Below, one piece after another: positions 35,858-44,375 of a stretch of 64,000 nucleotides of DNA. The position numbers and the translations under genes are program-made. How positions within the stretch are numbered: position 1 is the stretch's first letter; every line of letters begins with the position of its first letter. Under the pieces are notes generated by a model. That model searched no databases. It was not told the origin of the DNA and saw nothing but the letters and a program-made list of their open reading frames with translations. This DNA comes from Thalassovita taeanensis (GTDB taxonomy: Bacteria; Pseudomonadota; Alphaproteobacteria; Rhodobacterales; Rhodobacteraceae): positions 124,001 through 188,000 of the forward strand of contig NZ_FOEP01000006.1 in assembly GCF_900110775.1 (NCBI RefSeq). The letters run 5' to 3'.

Positions 35858-36535
35858 ATGCGGACGGGAATGCGGACGGTGATTTTCGATCTGGATGGCA
35901 CACTTGCCGATACCAGTGGCGACCTGATTGCGGCGGCTAATACGTGTTTCCGTCAGATGGGCGCGGGCGACATGCTGAGTGCGGAACAGGATGCGGGCAC
36001 CGCCCTGCGTGGTGGCAAAGCGATGCTGCGGCTGGGGCTGGAGCGCATGGCGCATGACGATATCGAGGCGCAGATCGAGGTGTATTATCCCCATCTTTTG
36101 ACGGCTTACGGCACGGCGATCGACGTGCATACCACGCTCTACCCCGGCGCGATGCAGGCGGTACAGGCGCTAAGCACCGCGGGCTACAAAGTGGGGATCT
36201 GCACCAACAAACCCGCCGGGCTGGCCGAAACCCTGATGACCCGGCTGGGCGTGCGGCAGGCGTTCGGCTCGCTGGTGGGGGCGGATACGCTGCCGGTGCG
36301 CAAGCCTGATCCGGCGCCGCTGCGCGAAGCGGTGTTGCGCGCGGGGGGCGATCCGGCGGCCTCGGTTTTGATTGGGGATACGGCGACGGACCGCAATACG
36401 GCGGCCGCGATGGGGGTGCCTTGCATTCTGGTCACCTTCGGCCCCGGCGATCATGATGTCAGGGCATTGGAGCCCGAGGGGCTGATTGGTCATTTTGACG
36501 AATTGCCCGGGGTGGTTCAGACGCTGATCGGCTGA
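35858..36535 (+). CDS. gph: HAD-superfamily phosphatase, phosphoglycolate phosphatase type
   Basis: 225 residues. HAD motif I is FDLDGTLADTSGDL (nucleophile Asp near residue 10), motif II is ICTNKP, and motif III/IV is RKPDPAPL followed by LIGDTATDRNTA. The cap domain length fits Gph, which removes phosphate from 2-phosphoglycolate. Two start codons four codons apart are possible (35858 or 35870); AGAGAGGG supports the first. The gene diverges from glmU by 132 bases and overlaps the convergent MmgE/PrpD gene by 19 bases. Confidence 0.88.
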   Translation: MRTGMRTVIFDLDGTLADTSGDLIAAANTCFRQMGAGDMLSAEQDAGTALRGGKAMLRLGLERMAHDDIEAQIEVYYPHLLTAYGTAIDVHTTLYPGAMQAVQALSTAGYKVGICTNKPAGLAETLMTRLGVRQAFGSLVGADTLPVRKPDPAPLREAVLRAGGDPAASVLIGDTATDRNTAAAMGVPCILVTFGPGDHDVRALEPEGLIGHFDELPGVVQTLIG

Positions 36536-37833
36536 AACAGCAGGCTAGTCAGGGCATTCAGCCCGGTCCGGTCCAGCGCGTCAATCGCCGCTTCGATGGC
36601 ATGTGCACGGGATCGGCCCAGCACTGGATCGGCGTAACGGTGGAATTTCCCGCCCAGCTCGTCCGCCGTGGGCGGGGCGGTGTGATCCCAGCGCGGTTGT
36701 ATCCAGTCGCCGTGCAGAATGGTGCCGTTGCGCAGCAGCAGATCGACCCGCGCCAGCCGTTTCAGCGGAAAGGCGGCATTGGCGTGGTCGCTTTCAATCA
36801 GCACCATACTGTCGGACAGGCGCATAACCTCGGGGTCGGTCAGGGCGCTGTCGGCAATATCGGCGGGGGTGACATCACCGCGCACCATGGCCACGGCGCA
36901 GGGGAAGGTCGTGGAATATTGCGCGGCATCGCTGCCATCGGGGCGGCGGGTGGCCAAGCGGATGCTTTCGTGGAACGAGGTAACGTCGATACGCGCGACC
37001 ATATCAGAGGTCAGATTGTGCGCGCGGCGCAACGCTAGCACGCCTTCGATCGGGGCCTGAGCCCAGCGGCACACCGGATAGGGTTTGTAGTATTGCTCAA
37101 GCCCATACCAACGTGTTCCCAGATCGGCCCAATACTGCGGCGCCTGCTCCACAGTCAGTGCAGGCGCTCCGGTAAAGCCCGCTTGGGCAAGCTTGACAGC
37201 ACTGACCCCAGTCATTGCCCCCCAGCCCGAGCCATCCTTGACCATTGTCGGATAATCAATGCAGCGCATCATCTGGCTGCGCGGTCCGTGATATTCAGCG
37301 ATGCCAAGCGCGTGGCGAGTTTGCGCGGGGGGCAATGGTAACAGCCGGGCCCCAGCCGCCGCCGCCGTGACCGCCCCCCAACTGCCCGAGGTGTGATACT
37401 CTGGCACGGTGCCATGTTGGGCCATCGCAGCGCGGGCACCAAATTCATATCCCATAGCGAGCGTGCTGAGAAACTGCTGCCCGTCGCAGCCGCTTTGCAG
37501 GGCCAGCGGCAGGACCGCGGCCAACAGAGGGCAGCCAATATGGCCTTTGGCGGGGTTGAAGCCGTCATGTCCATCCAGACTGTCGATGGTCATGCCTGTG
37601 GCAAGGGCCACGCCAGTGGCGCTGGCGGTGCGGGTATCGAACAGCAGCGGCAGATCCCCGGCGAACTGATCTGCCGCATGGGTGCGGATGATCGCAGACA
37701 GCCGCGTTCCGGTCGCGGCTGCAGCGACGCCAAGCAGATCAAGCACCGCCAGCTTGGTCTGCGCCTGCACTGCAGTCGGCATGTCCTGCCATGTCAGATC
37801 GTGCAGAAAATTGAGGGGGTTTGGTGTGCTCAT
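36517..37833 (-). CDS. MmgE/PrpD-family protein
   Basis: 438 residues from the ATG at 37833. The N-terminal half has the helical MmgE/PrpD pattern (TKLAVLDLLGVAAAATGTRL, TGMTIDSLDGHDGFNPAKGHIGCPLLAAVLPLA, with the conserved DGHD and KGHIG). The second part carries KPYPVCRWAQAPIEGVLALR. The family includes 2-methylcitrate dehydratase and cis-aconitate decarboxylase; no methylcitrate cycle genes lie nearby, so the substrate is open. It is divergent from the DegT-type aminotransferase (107 bases) and converges on gph with a 19-base overlap. The ribosome site is weak. Confidence 0.85.
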   Translation of the reverse strand: MSTPNPLNFLHDLTWQDMPTAVQAQTKLAVLDLLGVAAAATGTRLSAIIRTHAADQFAGDLPLLFDTRTASATGVALATGMTIDSLDGHDGFNPAKGHIGCPLLAAVLPLALQSGCDGQQFLSTLAMGYEFGARAAMAQHGTVPEYHTSGSWGAVTAAAAGARLLPLPPAQTRHALGIAEYHGPRSQMMRCIDYPTMVKDGSGWGAMTGVSAVKLAQAGFTGAPALTVEQAPQYWADLGTRWYGLEQYYKPYPVCRWAQAPIEGVLALRRAHNLTSDMVARIDVTSFHESIRLATRRPDGSDAAQYSTTFPCAVAMVRGDVTPADIADSALTDPEVMRLSDSMVLIESDHANAAFPLKRLARVDLLLRNGTILHGDWIQPRWDHTAPPTADELGGKFHRYADPVLGRSRAHAIEAAIDALDRTGLNALTSLLFQPISV

Positions 37834-37940
37834 ACCTGCAGCGTGATCCCTTCGTCGCTTGTGTGCCGCGCTATCTGCGACATGGTACAGTATTGTGCGC
37901 GACATTGACGGCGGGCGCCGGGCAGATCAGAAATGGCGGT

Positions 37941-39134
37941 ATGACAGAACGATTCACCGGAAGCTTCACCCAGCAAGAGCCGATTCCCGAAGCGGGGATC
38001 GAGGCGGCGCTGTCTGTCCTGCGCTCGGGGCGGTTGCATCGCTATAACCTGGTGGGGGAGGACCCCGGCGAGGTGTCCTTGCTGGAGCAGGAGTTTGCCG
38101 CCGCTATGGGGGTGAAATACGCTCTGGCCGTGGCCTCGGGCGGGTATGCGCTGGCGACAGCATTGCGTGCGGTCGGCGTCGGGCCGGGTGACCGGGTTCT
38201 GACCAACGTATTCACCCTTGCCCCCGTGCCCGGTGCGATTGCCAGTGTTGGTGCCGTGCCGGTATTCGTCGGCGTAACCGAGGGGCTGGTGATTGATCTT
38301 GAGGATCTGGCTGCCAAAGCTGATCAAGCCGATGTGCTGTTGCTGAGCCATATGCGCGGGCATCTGTGTGACATGGACCGGCTGATGCAGATTTGCGAAG
38401 CCGCAGGCGTGGTCGTGATCGAGGACTGCGCACATACGATGGGCGCACGCTGGCGCGGGCGGTTTTCGGGGACGGATGGGTTGGTTGGATGCTATTCCAC
38501 CCAGACCTACAAGCACCTGAATTCGGGCGAAGGCGGGCTGCTTGTCACTGATGACGCCGAGGTGATGGCGCGAGCGGTGATGTTGTCGGGGTCGTATATG
38601 TTGTACGATCGGCATCTGGCGGCGCCCGCGCCCGAGGTGTTTGAGGCGGTGAAGTACGACACGCCGAATATTTCCGGCCGGATGGATCATTTGCGCGCGG
38701 CGATCCTGCGTCCACAGCTGCGCGATCTTGAGACGCAATGCACGCGCTGGAATGATCGCTACCGTGTGGTTGAGGACGGCCTGCGCGGTACGCCCGGCCT
38801 GACCATAGTGGAGCGCCCGGCCGAGGAAAGCCCGGTTGGGTCCTCGATTCAGTTTATGTTGTTGGATTGGGCCGAGAGCAAGGTCGCGGACGTGCTGCGA
38901 CGGTGTCTGGCGCGCGGGGTCGAGCTGAAATGGTTCGGCGGGGCGGAACCCAGTGGGTTTACCAGCCGCTATGACAGCTGGCGCTATGCTCATGCCGAGC
39001 GCATGCCCGCCAGCGACCGGGTGCTGAAGGGGATCGTGGATATGCGTCTGCCGCTGACGTTCAGCCTTGAGGATTGCGCCCTGATCGCGCGGATCATCAA
39101 GGCCGAAGTCAGTGCGGTGTATCAAGCCGGGTAG
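37941..39134 (+). CDS. DegT/DnrJ/EryC1/StrS-family PLP aminotransferase
   Basis: 397 residues from the ATG at 37941; an upstream in-frame extension is unlikely because it would run into the divergent gene. Family motifs are VASGGYALATALRAVGVGPGDRVLT, VVVIEDCAHTMGARW, and YSTQTYKHLNSGEGG, whose Lys is the PLP anchor. These enzymes usually transaminate nucleotide-linked keto-sugars, or act as dehydratases. No sugar nucleotide genes adjoin it. Together with the MmgE/PrpD neighbour it may serve a small-molecule pathway, which is speculative. Confidence 0.88.
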   Translation: MTERFTGSFTQQEPIPEAGIEAALSVLRSGRLHRYNLVGEDPGEVSLLEQEFAAAMGVKYALAVASGGYALATALRAVGVGPGDRVLTNVFTLAPVPGAIASVGAVPVFVGVTEGLVIDLEDLAAKADQADVLLLSHMRGHLCDMDRLMQICEAAGVVVIEDCAHTMGARWRGRFSGTDGLVGCYSTQTYKHLNSGEGGLLVTDDAEVMARAVMLSGSYMLYDRHLAAPAPEVFEAVKYDTPNISGRMDHLRAAILRPQLRDLETQCTRWNDRYRVVEDGLRGTPGLTIVERPAEESPVGSSIQFMLLDWAESKVADVLRRCLARGVELKWFGGAEPSGFTSRYDSWRYAHAERMPASDRVLKGIVDMRLPLTFSLEDCALIARIIKAEVSAVYQAG

Positions 39135-39208
39135 GGGCGTAGCGCCCTGACTTTGAAAGCGCACGCGTATCCACGCTTTTCCGCGAGTGTTTTGGTAAGG
39201 TGGACCGG

Positions 39209-39670
39209 TTATTCGGTGGCGCGATACAGCGGCACGGTCGAGATCGAGACTTTGGCCGATCCATTGGTCAGCTCAGCCGCATGGGCCACGTAAATCAGCG
39301 TTTGGTTGGCCTCGTCAAAGATGCGTTTGACCCGCAGCGATTTCAGGATGATCGAGCGCGAGGTGTGAAACACGTCTTCGCCGTCTTGGTCGCGCGCGAT
39401 GTCCCCAATGACGATTGGGCCGGTCTGACGGCAGGCGATCGATGCGTTTGAGGGATCTTCGAACCAGTTGCCTTTGGACAGACGGTCCAGAAGCCCGCGT
39501 TCAAAATAGGCGATGTGGCAGGTGACGCCCTGCACCTTGGGGTCCGCAACAGCCTCAATGATAATGTCATTGCCGACCCAGTCCACGCCAACCTCGCCCA
39601 CCTGCTCGGCGTGCGATGGCTGGGCGGTCAAAGACATTGCAGAGATCAGGCAGATAGAAAACATTCGCAT
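39209..39670 (-). CDS. creA: CreA-family exported protein
   Basis: 153 residues from the ATG at 39670. A signal peptide ([19 protein letters not shown]) is followed by the CreA-family sequence [46 protein letters not shown] and [28 protein letters not shown]. CreA is a small periplasmic protein of unknown function widespread in proteobacteria. It lies between the aminotransferase (convergent) and the liu cluster (divergent). Confidence 0.88.
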   Translation of the reverse strand: MRMFSICLISAMSLTAQPSHAEQVGEVGVDWVGNDIIIEAVADPKVQGVTCHIAYFERGLLDRLSKGNWFEDPSNASIACRQTGPIVIGDIARDQDGEDVFHTSRSIILKSLRVKRIFDEANQTLIYVAHAAELTNGSAKVSISTVPLYRATE

Positions 39671-39776
39671 TGGGCTCGTCCTCGGGTCGTTTGGCTCAGT
39701 CAACAGATGGTGGTAACCATCACAGATGTGAAGCCCATCATGACGGTTGACGCGACTCATTTCGCATGGCATTTAA

Positions 39777-39790
39777 TGAACAAGCGTTCA
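39777..39790. promoter_or_regulatory. Operator candidate upstream of ivd
   Basis: TGAAC-AAGC-GTTCA is a perfect 5+5 inverted repeat 25 bases before the ivd start codon, just ahead of its GGAGGAGG ribosome site. Repeats of this form are typical of TetR-family regulators of acyl-CoA metabolism. No regulator gene is in the window. Confidence 0.45.
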
Positions 39791-39814
39791 ATAACGGAAG
39801 TGGAGGAGGCTGCC

Positions 39815-40978
39815 ATGTTCAACGCAGTGATGAAGTTCGATCTGGGCGAAGATGTTAACGCGCTGCGCGAGATGGTGCACCGCTGGGCGCAGGAGCGGGT
39901 CAAGCCGATGGCGGCGCAGATCGACCTGAGTAACGAATTCCCCAATGAACTGTGGAAAGAGATGGGCGATCTGGGCCTGCTGGGTATCACCGTGCCCGAG
40001 GAATTCGGCGGCGCGGGCATGTCGTATCTGGCGCATTGCATTGCTGTTGAAGAGATTGCGCGGGCCTCGGCCTCGGTCTCGCTGTCTTATGGGGCGCATT
40101 CCAACCTCTGCGTCAATCAGATCAAGCTGAACGGCACCGACGAGCAGCGGCACAAATATTTGCCCGGCCTGATTAGCGGTGAACATGTCGGCGCTTTGGC
40201 GATGTCCGAACCGTCGGCGGGATCCGACGTGGTGTCGATGAAGTTGAAGGCTGAAAAGCGCAACGGATACTATGTGCTGAACGGCAACAAATACTGGATC
40301 ACAAACGGCCCCGATGCCGACACTCTGGTGGTTTATGCCAAGACAGACATGGACGCGGGCAGCAAAGGCATCACCGCCTTCATTGTTGAAAAGTCGATGA
40401 AAGGCTTCTCGACCTCCAACCATTTCGACAAGCTGGGGATGCGCGGGTCGAACACGGCCGAGCTGATCTTCGACGACGTGGAAGTGCCGTTCGAGAATGT
40501 GCTGGGCGAAGAAGGCAAAGGCGTGCGGGTTCTGATGTCCGGGCTGGACTACGAGCGTGTCGTGTTGGCGGGCATCGGCACCGGCATCATGGCCGCCTGT
40601 CTGGACGAGGTCATGCCCTATATGGCCGAGCGCAAGCAGTTCGGGCAACCGATCGGGAATTTCCAGCTGATGCAGGGCAAGATCGCTGACATGTATACGG
40701 CGATGAACTCGGCCCGTGCCTATATCTATGAGGTCGCGCGCAGCTGTGACCGGGGCGAGGTGACGCGCCAGGATGCGGCGGCTTGTGTGCTCTATGCCTC
40801 TGAAGAGGCAATGAAAGTTTCGCATCAGGCGGTGCAGGCGATGGGCGGGGCGGGGTATCTGTCAGACAACCCCGTGGGTCGCATCTTCCGCGATGCCAAG
40901 CTGATGGAGATCGGGGCCGGTACGTCCGAGATCCGACGGATGCTGGTGGGGCGTGAAATGATGGCGGCGATGGGCTGA
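39815..40978 (+). CDS. ivd: Isovaleryl-CoA dehydrogenase
   Basis: 387 residues from the ATG at 39815 (GGAGGAGG upstream). The acyl-CoA dehydrogenase fold is complete: [15 protein letters not shown] and [16 protein letters not shown] for FAD binding, then the isovaleryl-CoA specific catalytic Glu in [10 protein letters not shown] (near residue 247), and the C-terminal [35 protein letters not shown]. It oxidises isovaleryl-CoA to 3-methylcrotonyl-CoA in leucine breakdown, passing electrons to ETF. First gene of the liu cluster; the acyl-CoA synthetase gene follows after 2 bases. Confidence 0.95.
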   Translation: MFNAVMKFDLGEDVNALREMVHRWAQERVKPMAAQIDLSNEFPNELWKEMGDLGLLGITVPEEFGGAGMSYLAHCIAVEEIARASASVSLSYGAHSNLCVNQIKLNGTDEQRHKYLPGLISGEHVGALAMSEPSAGSDVVSMKLKAEKRNGYYVLNGNKYWITNGPDADTLVVYAKTDMDAGSKGITAFIVEKSMKGFSTSNHFDKLGMRGSNTAELIFDDVEVPFENVLGEEGKGVRVLMSGLDYERVVLAGIGTGIMAACLDEVMPYMAERKQFGQPIGNFQLMQGKIADMYTAMNSARAYIYEVARSCDRGEVTRQDAAACVLYASEEAMKVSHQAVQAMGGAGYLSDNPVGRIFRDAKLMEIGAGTSEIRRMLVGREMMAAMG

Positions 40979-40980
40979 CC

Positions 40981-42558
40981 ATGCTGCCGCGCGCGGACAG
41001 CTATGGCGACCTGACCGGGGCGTTCCGATGGGACATTCCGGAGCGCCTGAACATGGCCCGGCAGGTCTGTGACGACTGGGCCGAAGCCTCGCCCGAGAGG
41101 ATGGCGATTATCGACATGACCGGCGCTGTGCGGGTGGATGTCAGCTATGGCACGTTGCGTGCCATGGCCGATGGTTTGGCGCGGGAGATGCTGTCGCGCG
41201 GTGTTGTGCGCGGCGACAGGGTGGGGGTGTTGCGGTCGCAAAGCCCGTGGACTGCGGCGGCGCACATTGCCTGCTGGAAGATCGGCGCGATCTCGATCCC
41301 GCTGTTCAAACTGTTCGGGATCGAGGCGCTGGTGATGCGTTTGGAGGATGCGGGCGTGGCGCTGGTCGTGGCCGATAAAGCGGGCACGGACGGGCTGCGT
41401 GAGTGGGCGAAAGGTGAGGGGCGACAGGTCGTTGTGCCCGAAGCTTTGACGCTGGACGGCACGCCGTTGCAGGCGGAGGAAACCACCGCCGAAGACCCCG
41501 CTGTTCTGATCTATACCAGCGGCACGACGGGCGCGCCCAAGGGGGCGTTGCACGCGCATCGGGTGTTGACCGGGCATTTGCCGGGCGTCGAGGTCAGCCA
41601 TGATTTCCTGGGGCAGCCGGGGGATTGTCTGTGGACGCCGGCTGATTGGGCCTGGATCGGTGGGTTGTTTGACGTGCTAATGCCTGGGCTGGCGCTTGGG
41701 GTGCCGGTGGTGGCGGCGCGGTTAGACAAATTCAACGCCGAAGAATGCTTGAAGATCATCGCGCAAGCTAATGTGAAGAATGTATTTTTCCCACCAACGG
41801 CCCTGCGGATGCTGAAAGCCGAAGGGGCAAATGTGCCCGGCTTGCGGTCGGTGGCATCGGGGGGCGAGCCGCTGGGGGCCGAGATGCTGGCCTGGGGGCA
41901 GAGCGCCTTTGGCGTGGCGATCAATGAATTCTATGGCCAGACAGAATGCAACATGGTGGCGTCATCCTGCGGGGCATTGTTTGCGGCGAAACCGGGATGC
42001 ATCGGCAAGCCTGCGCCGGGGTTCGATATTGCGGTTCTGGACGACGACGGCCAGCCGACACAGGCCGAGGGCGACGTGGCGATCCGCAAGGGCGCGCCCA
42101 GCATGATGCTGGAATACTGGAACCGGCCTGAGGCGACGGCGGAGAAGTTCCATGGTGACTGGTTGCTGACCGGTGACCGGGGCATCTGGGATGGCGGCTA
42201 TTTACGTTTTGTGGGCCGCGAAGACGATGTGATCACCAGCGCGGGATATCGTATCGGCCCGTCCGAAATCGAAGACTGCCTGTTGCGCCACCCGGCGGTG
42301 GCGACGGTGGGCGTGGTGGGTAAACCGGATGCGCTGAGGACCGAACTGGTGAAGGCCTATGTGGTGTTGAAGCCCGATGTTGCGGCGTCCGACAGCCTGG
42401 CCGCCGAGCTTCAGGATTTCGTTAAGGAACGGGTCGCAAAGCATTCTTATCCAAGGGAAATCGGATTTCTTGAGGCGCTGCCGATGACGGTGACGGGCAA
42501 GGTGATCCGTAAAGAACTCAAGGCGCGCGCGACGCGCGAGACGGAGATGGACCAATGA
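40981..42558 (+). CDS. AMP-dependent acyl-CoA synthetase
   Basis: 525 residues. Adenylation motifs are [18 protein letters not shown] (P-loop-like), [48 protein letters not shown] and the C-terminal catalytic Lys in [10 protein letters not shown]. It activates a carboxylic acid to its CoA thioester through an acyl-AMP. Embedded between ivd and mccB, with a 4-base overlap into mccB, it most likely activates free isovalerate or a similar branched short acid so that it enters the same pathway. Acetate- or medium-chain-specific ligases look alike, so the substrate is inferred. Confidence 0.85.
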   Translation: MLPRADSYGDLTGAFRWDIPERLNMARQVCDDWAEASPERMAIIDMTGAVRVDVSYGTLRAMADGLAREMLSRGVVRGDRVGVLRSQSPWTAAAHIACWKIGAISIPLFKLFGIEALVMRLEDAGVALVVADKAGTDGLREWAKGEGRQVVVPEALTLDGTPLQAEETTAEDPAVLIYTSGTTGAPKGALHAHRVLTGHLPGVEVSHDFLGQPGDCLWTPADWAWIGGLFDVLMPGLALGVPVVAARLDKFNAEECLKIIAQANVKNVFFPPTALRMLKAEGANVPGLRSVASGGEPLGAEMLAWGQSAFGVAINEFYGQTECNMVASSCGALFAAKPGCIGKPAPGFDIAVLDDDGQPTQAEGDVAIRKGAPSMMLEYWNRPEATAEKFHGDWLLTGDRGIWDGGYLRFVGREDDVITSAGYRIGPSEIEDCLLRHPAVATVGVVGKPDALRTELVKAYVVLKPDVAASDSLAAELQDFVKERVAKHSYPREIGFLEALPMTVTGKVIRKELKARATRETEMDQ

Positions 42559-44159
42559 AGCTGAAATCCAATGCAATCCCATCGTCAGAGACGTTCCAGA
42601 CCAATCTGCGCGGGCATCTTGAGGCGCTGGACGTGGTTCAGCAGGCTGCAACGCTGGCCGCAGCGGGCGGTGGAGAGAAGTCGCGCGAGCGGCATCTGAG
42701 TCGTGGCAAGATGCTGCCGCGTGAGCGGGTGGCGAACCTGCTGGATCCCGGATCGCCGTTTCTGGAGGTTGGCGCGACGGCGGCGCATGGGCTGTACGGC
42801 GGCGTGGCGCCTTGTGCGGGGGTGATTGCGGGCATTGGTCGGGTGCAGGGGCTGGAGTGCATGATCGTGTGCAACGATGCGACGGTTAAAGGTGGCACAT
42901 ATTACCCCATGACCGTTAAGAAACACTTGCGCGCGCAGGAGATTGCCGAGGAAAATCAGCTGCCCTGCATCTATCTGGTGGACAGCGGCGGGGCGAACCT
43001 GCCCAATCAGGATGAGGTGTTTCCGGACCGCGATCATTTCGGAAGAATCTTTTATAATCAGGCCCGTATGAGCGCTAAAGGCATTCCGCAGATCGCTGTG
43101 GTCATGGGCTCGTGCACGGCGGGCGGGGCATATGTTCCGGCGATGTCGGATGTGACGATTATCGTGAAAGAACAAGGGACTATCTTTTTGGCGGGGCCGC
43201 CTTTGGTGAAGGCGGCGACCGGCGAGGTGGTCACGGCCGAGGATCTGGGCGGCGGTGATGTGCATACGCGGCTGTCGGGCGTGGCGGATTATCTGGCCGA
43301 GGATGACGCCCATGCGCTGGCGCTGGCGCGGCGGGCGGTGAGCCATCTGAACCGGGCGAAACCCGCGACAGTCCAATGGGTTAGCCCGGAAGAGCCAGCT
43401 TATGATCCGGATGAAATTCTGGGCGTGGTGCCTGCGGGGCTGCGCACGCCTTATGACATCCGCGAGGTGATCGCGCGGGTGGTGGATGGCAGTCGGTTTG
43501 ACGAATTCAAGCCGCGATTCGGCGAGACTCTGGTGACCGGATTTGCCCATGTTAAGGGCTGCCCGGTGGGGATCGTGGCCAACAACGGCGTGCTGTTTTC
43601 CGAGGCCGCCCAGAAGGGCGCGCATTTTGTCGAGCTGTGTTCGCAACGCGGTATCCCATTGGTTTTCTTGCAAAATATCACCGGCTTCATGGTCGGTCGG
43701 AAGTATGAGAATGAGGGGATCGCGCGGCACGGGGCCAAGCTGGTGACGGCGGTGGCGACCACGAATGTGCCCAAGATCACCATGCTGGTTGGCGGCTCGT
43801 TCGGGGCGGGAAACTATGGCATGGCGGGGCGGGCATACAGCCCGCGGTTCTTGTGGAGCTGGCCGAACAGCCGGATTTCGGTGATGGGCGGCGAGCAGGC
43901 GGCGGGCGTGTTGGCGACGGTAAAACGTGATGGAATTGAACGGGTTGGCGGCAGCTGGAGCGCTGAGGAAGAGGCCGAATTCAAGCGGCCGACGATCGAG
44001 ATGTTCGAGGAACAGAGCCATCCGCTTTATGCCAGTGCGCGGCTTTGGGATGACGGGATCATCGACCCGCGCAAGACCCGTGATGTGCTGGCGCTGTCGC
44101 TGTCGGCCAGCCTGTGCGCGCCGATTGAGCCGACGAAATTCGGGGTGTTTCGGATGTGA
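42555..44159 (+). CDS. mccB: 3-methylcrotonyl-CoA carboxylase, carboxyltransferase (beta) subunit
   Basis: 534 residues, the normal length. The crotonase-like carboxyltransferase fold is clear: [28 protein letters not shown], and [41 protein letters not shown], the hallmark of MCC rather than propionyl-CoA carboxylase. It transfers CO2 from carboxybiotin to 3-methylcrotonyl-CoA. Its biotin subunit is encoded after a 216-base gap that holds a phased repeat, a hairpin and a conserved intergenic motif, an unusually long gap for this operon. Confidence 0.95.
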   Translation: MKLKSNAIPSSETFQTNLRGHLEALDVVQQAATLAAAGGGEKSRERHLSRGKMLPRERVANLLDPGSPFLEVGATAAHGLYGGVAPCAGVIAGIGRVQGLECMIVCNDATVKGGTYYPMTVKKHLRAQEIAEENQLPCIYLVDSGGANLPNQDEVFPDRDHFGRIFYNQARMSAKGIPQIAVVMGSCTAGGAYVPAMSDVTIIVKEQGTIFLAGPPLVKAATGEVVTAEDLGGGDVHTRLSGVADYLAEDDAHALALARRAVSHLNRAKPATVQWVSPEEPAYDPDEILGVVPAGLRTPYDIREVIARVVDGSRFDEFKPRFGETLVTGFAHVKGCPVGIVANNGVLFSEAAQKGAHFVELCSQRGIPLVFLQNITGFMVGRKYENEGIARHGAKLVTAVATTNVPKITMLVGGSFGAGNYGMAGRAYSPRFLWSWPNSRISVMGGEQAAGVLATVKRDGIERVGGSWSAEEEAEFKRPTIEMFEEQSHPLYASARLWDDGIIDPRKTRDVLALSLSASLCAPIEPTKFGVFRM

Positions 44160-44177
44160 TTTCGGGGGGTGAAAAGC

Positions 44178-44217
44178 GTGCACACTGTGTGCACCGGGCG
44201 TGCACCGGCAGGTGCAG
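44178..44217 (+). repeat. Helically phased TGCA repeats, set 2
   Basis: TGCA cores start at 44179, 44190, 44201 and 44213, giving steps of 11, 11 and 12. The first three lie in GTGCAC and the last in GTGCAG. The array begins 19 bases after the mccB stop and 159 bases before mccA. It resembles the set at 14823-14863. Confidence 0.65.
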
Positions 44218-44220
44218 CTT

Positions 44221-44283
44221 TTGTGGCGGGCCCGTGGGGGCCTGCCCCCACACCCCCGGAGTATTTCCGTCAGAAAGAAACCG
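44221..44283 (+). repeat. Hairpin plus copy 2 of the recurrent intergenic motif
   Basis: GTGGGGG-CCTG-CCCCCAC (44234-44251) is a perfect 7-base stem. It is followed by CCCGGAGTATTTCC and an A-rich tail (CAGAAAGAAA). Just before it, TTTGTGGCGGG also begins the 46990 copy. This is a terminator-like element inside the liu cluster but without a T-run. Confidence 0.55.
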
Positions 44284-44375
44284 AAGAGAGACGCTTGCCG
44301 CTGACTGGGCGGCGTGGAGCATGAGTTTGGAGCGGGGTCGTCTTGAGGCGGCGTGCGCGGAAGGAGTGACGCGAG

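Noticed and set aside
39509-39814. A longer N-terminus for isovaleryl-CoA dehydrogenase
   Set aside because: The extension is antisense to creA and lacks a ribosome site; the ATG at 39815 with GGAGGAGG gives the usual length.
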